Shown piece by piece: positions 50,930 to 59,844 of a stretch of DNA of 64,000 bases; positions within the stretch are counted from its first letter, which is position 1, and every line of letters begins with the position of its first letter. The notes below the pieces were generated by a model. It ran no database searches. It had not been told where the DNA came from and saw only the letters and a program-made list of their open reading frames with translations. The translations under genes and the position numbers were made by a program. The DNA lies in the NCBI GenBank assembly GCA_024233835.1, contig JACKPC010000001.1:1054001-1118000 (forward strand), given 5' to 3'. Origin of the DNA: Leptospiraceae bacterium (GTDB taxonomy: Bacteria > Spirochaetota > Leptospiria > Leptospirales > Leptospiraceae).

Positions 50930-52825
50930 TTAGACGTTAACTTCTTTTTTTTCTTTTTCTAATAGATAATATAATAAAATATCCACATCAGAAGGATCTA
51001 CCCCGGAAATCTGGGCTGCCCTTTCAAGATTTACCGGCCTGTGCTTTTGTAGTTTTAGTAATGCTTCCGTCTTTAAACCTGTAAGGATGGAATAATCAAA
51101 GTTCTCCGGAATTTCTTTGCTATAGTGTTTTTTCCTGTAATCAATTGCTTCCAGTTCTTTTTTTATATATCCTTCATATTTGATTTCCATATTCAGAACC
51201 TGGATATCTTCGTCGGGCAAGCTTGCTAAACCTTCTATAAATTCTTTGCATTCTATGAGTTGAATTTCCGGACGTTTTATGAAAGCATCGATTTTCGCAC
51301 CGTATTTTATGGAATGCAAGTTTTTCTTATCCAGAAGTGTTTGTAGTTCAGGTGAGGGCTTTAAACCGGTAGAATAAATTTTCTGTCGCATTCCCTCGAT
51401 TCTTTCGTATTTATCCTCCATTTTCTTATAATCCTCTTTGGAAACCAGTTCCATCCGGTAGGCATATTTCATCAGTCGCTTATCCGCATTGTCCTGACGG
51501 AGTAATAAACGATGTTCTGCCCGGCTTGTAAACATTCGATAAGGGTCTTCAACTCCCTTATATACCAGGTCGTCAACCAATACTCCTATATAGGACTCAC
51601 TGCGACTGAAATACAGGGGAGCTTCTTTTCTATGTGCTAAAATAACATTATAGGCAGCAACCAGTCCCTGGGCAGCAGCTTCCTCGTAACCCGTAGTTCC
51701 ATTGATTTGTCCGGCATGGTATAAGCCTTTTATTTTATGGGTTTCGAGGCTCGGTTTCAATTCGGTTGGATCTACATAGTCATACTCTACAGCATAGCCG
51801 GGTCGAATGATTTCCGCTTTTTCCAGACCCTTAATACTTCTTACCAGTTTCCACTGTACCTCTTCGGGTAAACTGGTAGATATTCCATTGGCATAAATTT
51901 CTTTTGTATGATACCCTTCCGGTTCGAGAAAAATCTGGTGTCTCTGCCTTTCAGCAAAACGTACGATTTTATCTTCTATGGAGGGACAGTACCTCGGTCC
52001 GGTAGATTTAATTTGTCCGGAATACATAGGGGACAGGTTAAGCTTTTCCTCTATAAGCTTATGAGTCTCTAAATTCGTATAGGTAATATAACAGGGAACC
52101 TGTCTTCGGGTGATCGTTTCTGTTGAAAAAGAAAAAGGAACAGGAGGTTCGTCACCATGCTGAGCTTCCAGTATAGAAAAATCCAGGGTATCGGCGTGCA
52201 GTCTCGGAGGAGTTCCGGTTTTTAACCTTCCGAGACGAAACTCAAACTTCGCCAGAGAAGAAGAAAGGCCCATAGCTGCGGCATCTCCGAGTCGTCCCGA
52301 CTCCTTCTGAAAGGTACCGATATGGATAAGACCCTTTAAAAAGGTTCCCGTTGTCAGAATAACAGCCGGGGCATAAATGGTAAAACCCCTGCCGGTTTTA
52401 ACTCCCCGTATTTGTTTATCTTCAATCAGGAACTCTTCGACTGTATCCTGCCTGAGGGAAAGATTTTTTGTTTTTTCAAGGGTATGCTTTACGCAGAGCT
52501 GGTATTCTTTTTTCTCAGCCTGGGCTCTCGGTGCCCAGACCGAGGGGCCTTTAGAGGTATTGAGCATTTTGAACTGTATTCCGGTTGCATCAATCACCTT
52601 TCCCATGAGTCCACCCAGTGCATCTACTTCCCGCACCATATGTCCTTTCGCGATACCACCTATAGCCGGGTTACAACTCATCTGCCCGATAGTATCGAGG
52701 TTCATAGTAATTAGAAGAGTTTTAAGCCCCCCTCTCGCTGCAATATAAGAGGCTTCTGCACCGGCATGACCGCCTCCCACAACGATACAATCAAATTGAT
52801 CGGGAAAAAAAGAATCCATAGTCAT
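50930..52825 (-). CDS. mnmG: tRNA uridine-5-carboxymethylaminomethyl synthesis enzyme MnmG
   Basis: 631 residues. FAD-binding FDCIVVGGGHAGAEAS at 8-23, then NPAIGGIAKGHMVREVDALGG, CYITYTN (one catalytic Cys), and PGYAVEYDYVDPTEL; the C-terminal helical tRNA/MnmE-binding domain has GYIKKELE and AAQISGVDPSDVDILLYYL. With MnmE it modifies U34 of tRNAs. The length is standard. It is 7 bp downstream of thrC and presumably in one transcript. Confidence 0.97.
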   Translation of the reverse strand: MTMDSFFPDQFDCIVVGGGHAGAEASYIAARGGLKTLLITMNLDTIGQMSCNPAIGGIAKGHMVREVDALGGLMGKVIDATGIQFKMLNTSKGPSVWAPRAQAEKKEYQLCVKHTLEKTKNLSLRQDTVEEFLIEDKQIRGVKTGRGFTIYAPAVILTTGTFLKGLIHIGTFQKESGRLGDAAAMGLSSSLAKFEFRLGRLKTGTPPRLHADTLDFSILEAQHGDEPPVPFSFSTETITRRQVPCYITYTNLETHKLIEEKLNLSPMYSGQIKSTGPRYCPSIEDKIVRFAERQRHQIFLEPEGYHTKEIYANGISTSLPEEVQWKLVRSIKGLEKAEIIRPGYAVEYDYVDPTELKPSLETHKIKGLYHAGQINGTTGYEEAAAQGLVAAYNVILAHRKEAPLYFSRSESYIGVLVDDLVYKGVEDPYRMFTSRAEHRLLLRQDNADKRLMKYAYRMELVSKEDYKKMEDKYERIEGMRQKIYSTGLKPSPELQTLLDKKNLHSIKYGAKIDAFIKRPEIQLIECKEFIEGLASLPDEDIQVLNMEIKYEGYIKKELEAIDYRKKHYSKEIPENFDYSILTGLKTEALLKLQKHRPVNLERAAQISGVDPSDVDILLYYLLEKEKKEVNV

Positions 52826-52832
52826 TTATAAC

Positions 52833-54164
52833 CTAAATTTTTTGAATCACATCCATGACTGCATCGAGTTTGGCCGGAAGCTGAATAATTTCATTGGCCA
52901 TCCTCGAAGAAACTCCATTTAACTCATGTTTATGGTATTTAACTTTAAACTCCGTAAATTTTAAACCGGAAGCGGTAGAAATCACGACTACAGACTGTCC
53001 TTTCTGTATAACTCCCTTTTCGATAAGCTTGAGCATGGAAGCAAGAGCAACCCCCGTATGCGGGTCATTGTACATGCCGTAGAGGTCACCTCTCGCAGCC
53101 GCATCGGCCAGTTCTTCTTCGCTTGCCTGCTCGACCACTCCTTGAAAGGTTTTCAAAGTTTTAATGGCTTTTCGCACGGAAACCGGGTCTCCTATCCGAA
53201 TAGCGGAGGCTTCCGTAGCTTTGGCCTGAACGGGTTCAAAAGTCTGAAATTCCTTGAGATAAGAACGATAAAGAGGATTGGCATTCTCTGCCTGAGCTAG
53301 AGCTATACGGGGAAGTTTATCAATAATGCCGATTTCTTTCATGAGTAAAAAACCATTTCCGAGGGCTGATACATTTCCGAGGTTTCCACCCGGTATCACT
53401 ATCCAATCCGGAACCTGCCACTCTAATTGCTGGGTAATTTCGGCAGAAATACTTTTCTGGCCTTCCACCCGGAGTGAATTCATAGAATTGGCCAGGTAAA
53501 TATTACTTTCTTTGGTTACTTCCTGAACGATTTTCATACAACCATCAAAATCGGTATCCAGAGAAATCACTTTTGCTCCATTAGATACCGGCTGAATGAG
53601 CTGTGCAGTAGAAACCTTATCTCCGGGAAGAAAAATAATCGAAGGAATGCCGGCTTTAGCAGCATAGGCCGCAAGAGCTGCTGAAGTATCACCCGTACTG
53701 GCACAGGCCACCGCCCGGATAGAAACTCCTTCGGAAAGCATTTGCTTCACCTGACTGACCAGAACCGTCATGCCGAGGTCTTTAAAAGAGCCTGTATGAG
53801 AAACCCCGCATTGTTTGATATGTAGAGACTTTAAACCCAGATCTTTTGCAAATCTATCGGCTACAAAAAGGTGGGTTTTACCTTCTCCGATACTTACAAT
53901 ATTGTTCTCATTGATGCCGGGCAAAATCCATTCTTTTTTATTCCATACACCGGAGGTATTCGGAAAGCGAACCGAACCCAGACGGCCATCAAAGGTCGCT
54001 TTCCATTCTTCGGCAGAAACTTTTTTTAAAGCCTCTGTGTTATGGCTGACCTGTAAAAGTTCTCCGCACTTTTTACAGCGATATACAATTTCATTTAATT
54101 CGTAGGTTTCTTTACAATTCTCATTGAAACAGGTAAAATGGGCATGAAAATTCTTTTGACTCAC
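52833..54164 (-). CDS. thrC: Threonine synthase with N-terminal zinc ribbon
   Basis: 443 residues. A four-Cys ribbon (CFNENC, then CKKCG) occupies the first 35 residues. PLP Lys is in HTGSFKDLGM, the phosphate loop is IPGGNLGNVSALG, and SIGEGKTHLF lies near the N-terminus. Makes threonine from O-phosphohomoserine. The start codon is GTG, with a strong GGAGGAAAA in front. Confidence 0.94.
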   Translation of the reverse strand: MSQKNFHAHFTCFNENCKETYELNEIVYRCKKCGELLQVSHNTEALKKVSAEEWKATFDGRLGSVRFPNTSGVWNKKEWILPGINENNIVSIGEGKTHLFVADRFAKDLGLKSLHIKQCGVSHTGSFKDLGMTVLVSQVKQMLSEGVSIRAVACASTGDTSAALAAYAAKAGIPSIIFLPGDKVSTAQLIQPVSNGAKVISLDTDFDGCMKIVQEVTKESNIYLANSMNSLRVEGQKSISAEITQQLEWQVPDWIVIPGGNLGNVSALGNGFLLMKEIGIIDKLPRIALAQAENANPLYRSYLKEFQTFEPVQAKATEASAIRIGDPVSVRKAIKTLKTFQGVVEQASEEELADAAARGDLYGMYNDPHTGVALASMLKLIEKGVIQKGQSVVVISTASGLKFTEFKVKYHKHELNGVSSRMANEIIQLPAKLDAVMDVIQKI

Positions 54165-54400
54165 GGGTCTTTTCCTCCGGCCTTTATGGCAGAATGCAAG
54201 AGGCTATTTTTTGGAAAACAGGTTTTTTTTGAAAATTTGATTTCGCTTTCCTTTTGTGTTAATAGTATAACTGTAAAAACTATTCAACGTCCGGCTGAAC
54301 GGAAAGCAAAACTCGCCAAATAAGACCTCCCTCTGCCCTGTGAATGAGCGAAGCGAGAGAACGAATTAGGGAAGGGGGAATGAGGGGCTTAGGTAAAAAG
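54165..54400. other. Intergenic region with short self-similar repeats
   Basis: No convincing gene. Contains GTCCGGCTGAACGGA (54289-54303), also part of the inverted repeat near 55546, and GAGCGAAGCGAGAGAACGAA (about 54343-54362), like the GAGCGAGCGTAGCGAG at 25641. It looks like shared intergenic repeat sequence. Confidence 0.5.
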
Positions 54401-55375
54401 CTAATAGCTGAAGGCTTTTTTAAAAAAATTTACCAGATAAGCTTCGGGAAGTTCAGTCATTTCTGAAATGAAATCAAGAGAGGAACCTGCGTGTTTCATT
54501 TTTATCGCGGTTCGGAGGGCTTTTTTATGCTCAGCTCTTTTTTCACGAATACTCACAAGACGCTGTGTCTTCTCTATCTCTTGAGTTAGATAGCGTTCCT
54601 TTTCGATGCCCTGTTCCACTCCTTTTTTGAGTCCTTCCTCGAAAGCATACTCGATGGTGGCTTCGTGGTCTCTTTCTGTTTTCAGACGCATCTCGTAGTA
54701 GTTTCGGGTTTTTCTGTCCAGAGAAATATCCTGAAGGGCTTCAACCGCTTCACGAATTACAGGGTTCTTGATTTTGAGCTCTTTCACGTCCTCTTCCTTT
54801 AATTTCTCGGCTTTTTGGATGAGATATATCCAATCTTCTAAATTAGACTCCTGAGTTCCGGATGTATTCAGGAATTTCTTCAGTTCTAAAATGTGGATTT
54901 CGAGGTCTTTCGTCAAGGCTATTTCTCTGCCTGATGTTTCCAGAACCCGGAAAATGGAATGATAGTTTTCTGTTTCCAGAAGCTTGAAATTTAAAAAAGA
55001 AACGGAATAAACCGGTTTTAAGTCCGAATATTTTTTTCCTCGAACTATCTGCTGGGAATAAAGCTTTGCCCAGTAATATAGAATTCGTTTTCCATAAAAT
55101 TTCTGGGGAAAGGCCTGCATTTCAATTCCGAAATATTGTTTGTTTTTATTCTTTGCATGTATATCGAGAACCGACAACTTATCACTCATAAGGTCTCCGG
55201 GAATTTCCGGGTTTAGTATTTTTAGCCGGGTGATTTTTTGATTGCCTTCAAAGCCCAGAACCGAGTTTAAAAGGTCAGCCAGCAAATGCGGATACTTTAT
55301 GCAAAATATCTTAAATACAATATCGTTATGTAAGGGTAGAAGTCCGTTCTGTTTTTCCGTATCTTTCTGTTTCAT
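54401..55375 (-). CDS. Rpn-family PD-(D/E)XK nuclease (recombination-promoting nuclease/transposase-like)
   Basis: 324 residues from the ATG at 55375, which has AGGAG at good distance (an open frame extends to 55546). N-terminal PLHNDIVFKIFC, the core LSVLDIHAKNKNKQYFGIEMQAF with Asp and Glu-x-Gln, and YYWAKLYSQQIVRGKKYSDL are typical of the Rpn/PDDEXK transposase-like family. The C-terminal tail (EKRAEHKKALRTAI, ELPEAYLVNFFKK) is the same as in the nuclease at 39551. Rpn proteins nick DNA and promote RecA-independent recombination, and some act in phage defence. Confidence 0.9.
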   Translation of the reverse strand: MKQKDTEKQNGLLPLHNDIVFKIFCIKYPHLLADLLNSVLGFEGNQKITRLKILNPEIPGDLMSDKLSVLDIHAKNKNKQYFGIEMQAFPQKFYGKRILYYWAKLYSQQIVRGKKYSDLKPVYSVSFLNFKLLETENYHSIFRVLETSGREIALTKDLEIHILELKKFLNTSGTQESNLEDWIYLIQKAEKLKEEDVKELKIKNPVIREAVEALQDISLDRKTRNYYEMRLKTERDHEATIEYAFEEGLKKGVEQGIEKERYLTQEIEKTQRLVSIREKRAEHKKALRTAIKMKHAGSSLDFISEMTELPEAYLVNFFKKAFSY

Positions 55376-55386
55376 TTTATGATCTC

Positions 55387-55402
55387 CTACTATAAAGGGT
55401 TT
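55387..55402 (-). promoter_or_regulatory. Conserved 16-bp element upstream of the Rpn-type gene (copy 2)
   Basis: Identical to 40403-40418 and in the same place before the ribosome binding site; includes TATAGT on the coding strand. Confidence 0.55.
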
Positions 55403-55511
55403 AAAAATGCACAAATGGAACAAAAATTTTCTATGGAATAGGAAGCCAAACTGGACTTTTGGGATAATTTTTGGAATTTTTTTTAAGCCGAAATCTGGCT
55501 CCCTTTTCCCC

Positions 55512-55554
55512 AGCCGGATGTGGTTGCAGAGCGTAAGCCAAAGCACATCCGGCT
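55512..55554. repeat. Perfect 11-bp inverted repeat
   Basis: AGCCGGATGTG (55512-55522) and CACATCCGGCT (55544-55554), 21-base spacer. It lies between the reverse gene at 55581 and the Rpn gene; without a T-run, it may stop transcription or be a repeat element. Confidence 0.6.
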
Positions 55555-55580
55555 GAACGGGGGCCGGGGGATAAATAATC

Positions 55581-56204
55581 TTACTTACCTTTATTCTTTG
55601 AAATATTACACTTATTTTGAAGATATAAAAATTCCTTTTTATTCCTGTCGTTTTCGGTAGATATAGCTGTATCGAGACATTTTTTCATCCAATCGGCAGC
55701 CTCACAGGGATTATCAAATTGCCGGTATTCGAGAACTGCAAGGTCTCTATATAATCTTTGATGGTACCGGCTATTTTTAAATTTCGTATTTTGAAACACG
55801 GTATCTGAGGTTAAAAAGTAGTCTTTCGCATCCTCAAATTGTTTTTCCTTTACATATATAAGACCTATATGACGTAAGGTACTCGCATAAAACAATGTAT
55901 AATGATAATTATAATCTTCTAATTTTTCCTTTAGCTTTAAATAATATTCCAGATCTTTTAAATTTTCAGCTTCATAATCAATGGTTTTGGGATCTAAATT
56001 TTTTTCTATTTCTTTCGTTTCTTTATTTTTTTCCTCTTCTGTTTTTTCCGGACTCAAGCTGACTTTATTAATTTTTTCTTGAATGACTTCTTTTCCTTTA
56101 ACTTCCTTCTGTCCGATTCTTACCCTATACTTATATAAGATTTCTTCCGAAAAAATCAGGCTACTAAGAGTAATTAAGAAAAAAAATAAGCGTATAAAAA
56201 ACAT
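55581..56204 (-). CDS. Exported helical protein, unknown, partner of the TPR protein
   Basis: 207 residues with a signal peptide (FFIRLFFFLITLSSLIFS). The mature part is Lys/Glu-rich and helical with TPR-like segments (LKDLEYYLKLKEKLEDY; VKEKQFEDAKDYFLTSD). The start overlaps the end of the TPR gene upstream by one base. Probably periplasmic. Confidence 0.7.
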   Translation of the reverse strand: MFFIRLFFFLITLSSLIFSEEILYKYRVRIGQKEVKGKEVIQEKINKVSLSPEKTEEEKNKETKEIEKNLDPKTIDYEAENLKDLEYYLKLKEKLEDYNYHYTLFYASTLRHIGLIYVKEKQFEDAKDYFLTSDTVFQNTKFKNSRYHQRLYRDLAVLEYRQFDNPCEAADWMKKCLDTAISTENDRNKKEFLYLQNKCNISKNKGK

Positions 56205-57511
56205 TACTTTAACCTTTCTATAGCTTTTTGCACTTTTTCTTCTTCTGATTTATAGCCCGATTTTTTATACGCCAGTATACTTTTTTCAAAATGGTCTAAT
56301 GCAATTTGTTTTTGGTTTTCTGAAACATACAATTGACCCAGAGTAAAAAGAGTATCCGCATAATTTCGAGTATTTTGCATTTTATTTTTTTCATACGAAT
56401 CTTTGCAGAAAAGATAATAATTTTTAGCTGCTTTATAATCTTTATCCAGGATTTTCAAATATCCAAGACCGAACATAAGATCAGCATATCCGCTATTGGA
56501 CGACATTTTCTTTGCATCATAAATCTTTTTTGCATCGAGATACAATTTCCGGGCTCCGGGACTATCACTCTGCATCAGGGTAACCGAAGCTAAAGAATAT
56601 AATACATTTGCATAGCTTGTACTTTTGCTTTGCCCTATTTTTTCAAAAACCTTTTGTGATTCCAAAAAGAAAGGTATGGCATCCATAAACAAACCCTGTT
56701 GATATCTGGCCGAACCCGCTAAATTTAGAAGTTCCGCATAATCTAATGTGTTCTGCTTGTCTTTAGCTTTAAAGAGTTTTATAGCTTTATTGTAATAAAA
56801 GATAGCTTTATCTAATTTACCCATCAGGGCAGAAGCATAACCCGCATACATAAAAGCTTTATCATGCGAAGCATCCACTTCAATGGCTTTATCGAAAAAA
56901 TGTAAAGCCGTATTATTATTCACATATAAATTTTCCAGTCCTTTGGAGAAATAATCAAAAACCTTTAAGTCTACCTTCTTTTCATCCTGTGATTTACTTT
57001 CCTGTTTTTGTATTTTATTCTGAATCGAAGTTAAAGAATACTTCTTCCCGCTGAGTAGATTATGAACTACTTTATCCTGTAGTTCATGAATTTGCGTTAG
57101 CTCTCCTCGAAGTTTCACACTGGATTCGGTTGTCGCTGTTTTTAAATCCACATAAAAAGCGATGATCTTAATTTTATCACCCAGCACCTGGTAAGAACCC
57201 CGGATAATTTTCTCAGCACCGGCAAACTCTCCTAATTGCAGGGCTGAATTTTCTTTTATAATTCCCTGCTGAGCAAGACTCACCTCTTTTAAAGCGTTTT
57301 CTCTATCTGTTTTGGTTATAACCGTAATTTCCTGAATCATACAAAGATCCGCGATAATAGATTCCTGTATTGCAAAAGAATAGGAAGAATGTTCTTTACT
57401 GCTGCCGCTTAACATGGTAAAAGGTTCTACCATGATATGAGTTTTAGAGGAAGAAAAAATAGCAGGTGTATAGATTAAAAAAAAAATTGCAAGTTTTAAG
57501 ATAGGTTTCAT
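56204..57511 (-). CDS. Exported TPR protein with N-terminal CsgG/TolB-N-like domain
   Basis: 435 residues. Signal peptide to about residue 20, then a domain (about 25-155) with the CsgG/FlgO/TolB-N style pattern ESIIADLCMIQEITVITKTDRENALKEVSLAQQG and LGEFAGAEKIIRGSYQVLGDKIKI, then five to six TPRs (for example DKAFMYAGYASALMGKLDKAIFYYNKAI). It is likely periplasmic and a scaffold for an envelope complex. The divergent lipoprotein at 57562 has the same N-terminal domain type. Confidence 0.78.
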   Translation of the reverse strand: MKPILKLAIFFLIYTPAIFSSSKTHIMVEPFTMLSGSSKEHSSYSFAIQESIIADLCMIQEITVITKTDRENALKEVSLAQQGIIKENSALQLGEFAGAEKIIRGSYQVLGDKIKIIAFYVDLKTATTESSVKLRGELTQIHELQDKVVHNLLSGKKYSLTSIQNKIQKQESKSQDEKKVDLKVFDYFSKGLENLYVNNNTALHFFDKAIEVDASHDKAFMYAGYASALMGKLDKAIFYYNKAIKLFKAKDKQNTLDYAELLNLAGSARYQQGLFMDAIPFFLESQKVFEKIGQSKSTSYANVLYSLASVTLMQSDSPGARKLYLDAKKIYDAKKMSSNSGYADLMFGLGYLKILDKDYKAAKNYYLFCKDSYEKNKMQNTRNYADTLFTLGQLYVSENQKQIALDHFEKSILAYKKSGYKSEEEKVQKAIERLK

Positions 57512-57561
57512 ACCTGTAGGAGTATAAAAAATCTTTAAAATAAATCAAGTAAATTTCCAGT

Positions 57562-58203
57562 ATGAACCTTTTATTAAACTACCAAAACTATTTCAGACCT
57601 CAGTTGAAAGTATATCATCTTCTCATTCTGAGCCTTAGCATTCTTTTTTCCTGTAAATCCTTTCATCTTTCCCAGACGGATAAGAAATACTTACAGAACA
57701 ATAAAAAAGTCGGAATACATGGTTTTCAAGTTCAAATCGAAACCCAGGAAACGCTGGGAGCAAGACTCAGTCGGGGAGTAGTTCAACTTGTTTTTCCTGA
57801 TAGCAAAGATGGAAAACCAGATAAAGAAAAACTTAAAGATCTGGCAATGGACACCATACTGAAAAACTTTTTAGATAAAGGTTTCTATCCGGTAGAGCGA
57901 GAACAACTCAGGCAAATTCTAAAAGAGTATTCTCTTCGACAGGCAGGTGTCATCGATGATTTGAAAGAGTTAAAACTCTCAGGGATTGATAGTATTTTTA
58001 CTGCTCATTTACAAATACGAATAGTAAGTAGCTTCTGGAAAACAAAGGCAATTCTATCTTTTTCGGGAAGACTTATGGACATCAAAACAGGTATGATACT
58101 TGCTTCCGGTTCTATCTCAAAAGAGTTTGAGGAAATTCGGGAAAAAAATATTACCTCTATGATCGATTCCTGGTTTTCGGATATGTATAACGTAAGAGAA
58201 TGA
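57562..58203 (+). CDS. CsgG-like lipoprotein
   Basis: 213 residues. Lipobox LSILFSCKS near residue 31; mature domain with VGIHGFQVQ, a DTILKNFLDKGFYPVEREQLRQILKEYSLRQAGV helix pattern and SGIDSIFTAHLQIR, as in CsgG/GNA1162-type outer-membrane lipoproteins. The HAD gene overlaps its stop (4 bp). It may work with the divergent TPR gene 50 bp away. Confidence 0.78.
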   Translation: MNLLLNYQNYFRPQLKVYHLLILSLSILFSCKSFHLSQTDKKYLQNNKKVGIHGFQVQIETQETLGARLSRGVVQLVFPDSKDGKPDKEKLKDLAMDTILKNFLDKGFYPVEREQLRQILKEYSLRQAGVIDDLKELKLSGIDSIFTAHLQIRIVSSFWKTKAILSFSGRLMDIKTGMILASGSISKEFEEIREKNITSMIDSWFSDMYNVRE

Positions 58204-58844
58204 AAGCATTATTTTTAGATATGGATGGGCTCATGGTAGATACAGAAAAATTATACCAGGCCGCACAAAATGAAATATTTGGTAAATATAATATACTCAT
58301 AGATGAATCTATTCTAAACAAAATAATGGGTCAAAAACCTATAGACTCCTGTCGAATTCTTGTAGAAGAAACCGGCATTCCCCTTCAGCCTGAAGACTTA
58401 TTACATAAGAGAAACCAAATTATGGAACAAAAACTTCACTCCGAATTAAAAATGATGCCCGGACTCATGGAATTTTTATTGGAATTTCAGGGCATATACC
58501 GGATGGCTGTTGTCACCGGTGCTTCAAAAAAATTTTTAGATAGTATTCTTGCTTCTTTGAATATTCGATATTTCTTTTCAAGTTTCATAAGTTCGGATGA
58601 AATTAAAAAGGGAAAGCCCGAACCGGAAATTTATGAAAAAGCTATGGAATCTCTCTGTGTATCCAAGGAGCATGGCATCGCATTAGAAGATTCTTCTAAT
58701 GGGGCTCTTTCGGCTAAAAGAGCGGGCCTGTATGTAATTGCCATTCCCAATGTTTATACCTCAGGGCAGAACTTTAGTTTTGTAGATTATATGGCTAAAG
58801 ATTTATACGAAGCTAAGGAACATATAAAAAATCTAATATTATAA
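58200..58844 (+). CDS. HAD-superfamily phosphatase/phosphomutase (beta-PGM-like)
   Basis: 214 residues. Motif I DMDGLMVDTE (7-16) with the nucleophile Asp, motif II VVTGAS, motif III KKGKPEPEIYE with Lys, motif IV ALEDSSNG. The small helical cap and the length fit the beta-phosphoglucomutase/phosphatase group; the substrate is unknown. It is translationally coupled to the lipoprotein. Confidence 0.93.
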   Translation: MKALFLDMDGLMVDTEKLYQAAQNEIFGKYNILIDESILNKIMGQKPIDSCRILVEETGIPLQPEDLLHKRNQIMEQKLHSELKMMPGLMEFLLEFQGIYRMAVVTGASKKFLDSILASLNIRYFFSSFISSDEIKKGKPEPEIYEKAMESLCVSKEHGIALEDSSNGALSAKRAGLYVIAIPNVYTSGQNFSFVDYMAKDLYEAKEHIKNLIL

Positions 58845-58947
58845 GATAGGAACGGGGAAATTATCAAAAAATAAATATCACTTGACAGAGTCTTACTTTT
58901 TTTACAAAAAAAGAACTATAGAGCTAAAATTATAAATGGAGTTATGT

Positions 58948-59349
58948 ATGAGTTTAATGGATTCTTTTAAAAGCATGGTGGGAAAGGGTCTTCCTAAGGT
59001 AGAAGTAAAGCTTAAAAAAACCGAAGCTGCTGTTCTTGAAAGTGTGAAAGGCATGGCAACTATCACCGGCGGCGAATACCCGGTAGAAATTGAAAAAATC
59101 GTATTATATATGCAGACTCTCGAAGAAAATGTAGAAACAAGCAAAACCCACGAGTCTTCCTCGAAAGTAGGTACCATTACCTTTAATGACTATGCTCTTG
59201 AAGTTGGAGAAACCATTGAACTCCCTTTTCAAATCAAAATCCCCAAAAGCAATCTTTTAACTTCTACTGCCATAAAAAACTTTGTAAAGGTTCATCTCTC
59301 AATAAGCGGTCAGGATACATTTGGAGTTTGTGAAATTAAAATCATCTGA
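58948..59349 (+). CDS. Spo0M-like protein (arrestin-fold)
   Basis: 133 residues from the ATG at 58948, which follows GGAGTTAT (the frame opens at 58936). The start SLMDSFKSMVGKGLPKVEVKL is like the Spo0M opening helix, then beta strands: MATITGGEYPVEIEKIVLYMQ and GETIELPFQIKIP. Spo0M proteins in Bacillus influence sporulation control; a role in a spirochaete is unknown. It is shorter than Bacillus Spo0M (about 258), covering only the N-terminal arrestin-like half. Confidence 0.8.
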   Translation: MSLMDSFKSMVGKGLPKVEVKLKKTEAAVLESVKGMATITGGEYPVEIEKIVLYMQTLEENVETSKTHESSSKVGTITFNDYALEVGETIELPFQIKIPKSNLLTSTAIKNFVKVHLSISGQDTFGVCEIKII

Positions 59350-59385
59350 TAACATCCGCCAGGTTAAACACAGGTACTTATAAAG

Positions 59386-59408
59386 AAAAAAAACCGGTAT
59401 TGCACCGG
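59386..59408 (-). terminator. Intrinsic terminator (reverse strand)
   Basis: On the reverse strand CCGGT-GCAAT-ACCGG is followed by eight T, about 60 bp after the stop of the small gene at 59466. Confidence 0.7.
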
Positions 59409-59465
59409 GTGGCCTTTCAATGATTTGAGAGGGAATAGTTAAGCATGAAATAGGAATAATAAGAG

Positions 59466-59687
59466 CTATTCAAGTCCGGACTTTTTTTCCGAATTTTTAT
59501 TTACCAGAAGGGGTTTGGAGGGAGTTTTTTCCTCCAATGAGTAATTCATCTGATAAGACTTGCTATCAGCGTATTCCCTATCGCTTTTTATACTGTTCGG
59601 GTGAGGGTTGAATAAAAAAAGTGCAGATAGAACCACTCCCACAACTAAAAAAGAACTCACGAAAAGGAATTTAGTAATCGTAAACAT
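59466..59687 (-). CDS. Small single-pass membrane protein
   Basis: 73 residues: one N-terminal helix (KFLFVSSFLVVGVVLSALFLF), then a charged Ser/Lys-rich tail. AGAG precedes the ATG and a terminator follows, which support a real gene. Function unknown. Confidence 0.55.
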   Translation of the reverse strand: MFTITKFLFVSSFLVVGVVLSALFLFNPHPNSIKSDREYADSKSYQMNYSLEEKTPSKPLLVNKNSEKKSGLE

Positions 59688-59844
59688 ATCTCTTGCTGAC
59701 CCCTATAAATAATTTATTGATAGATAGTAATTTAGACGTAAAAAGAAAGAATTGCAATAAATAAATTTATGAAAAAATAAAAAATTCAGATTTATTTCTC
59801 GCTGCCCTTCCGTAAGTTTGAACCAAACTTTTCAGGAAATCACT

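Noticed and set aside
58882..58923. TTGACA promoter before the Spo0M-like gene
   Set aside because: No -10 box at proper spacing (CTATAG is about 30 bases away).
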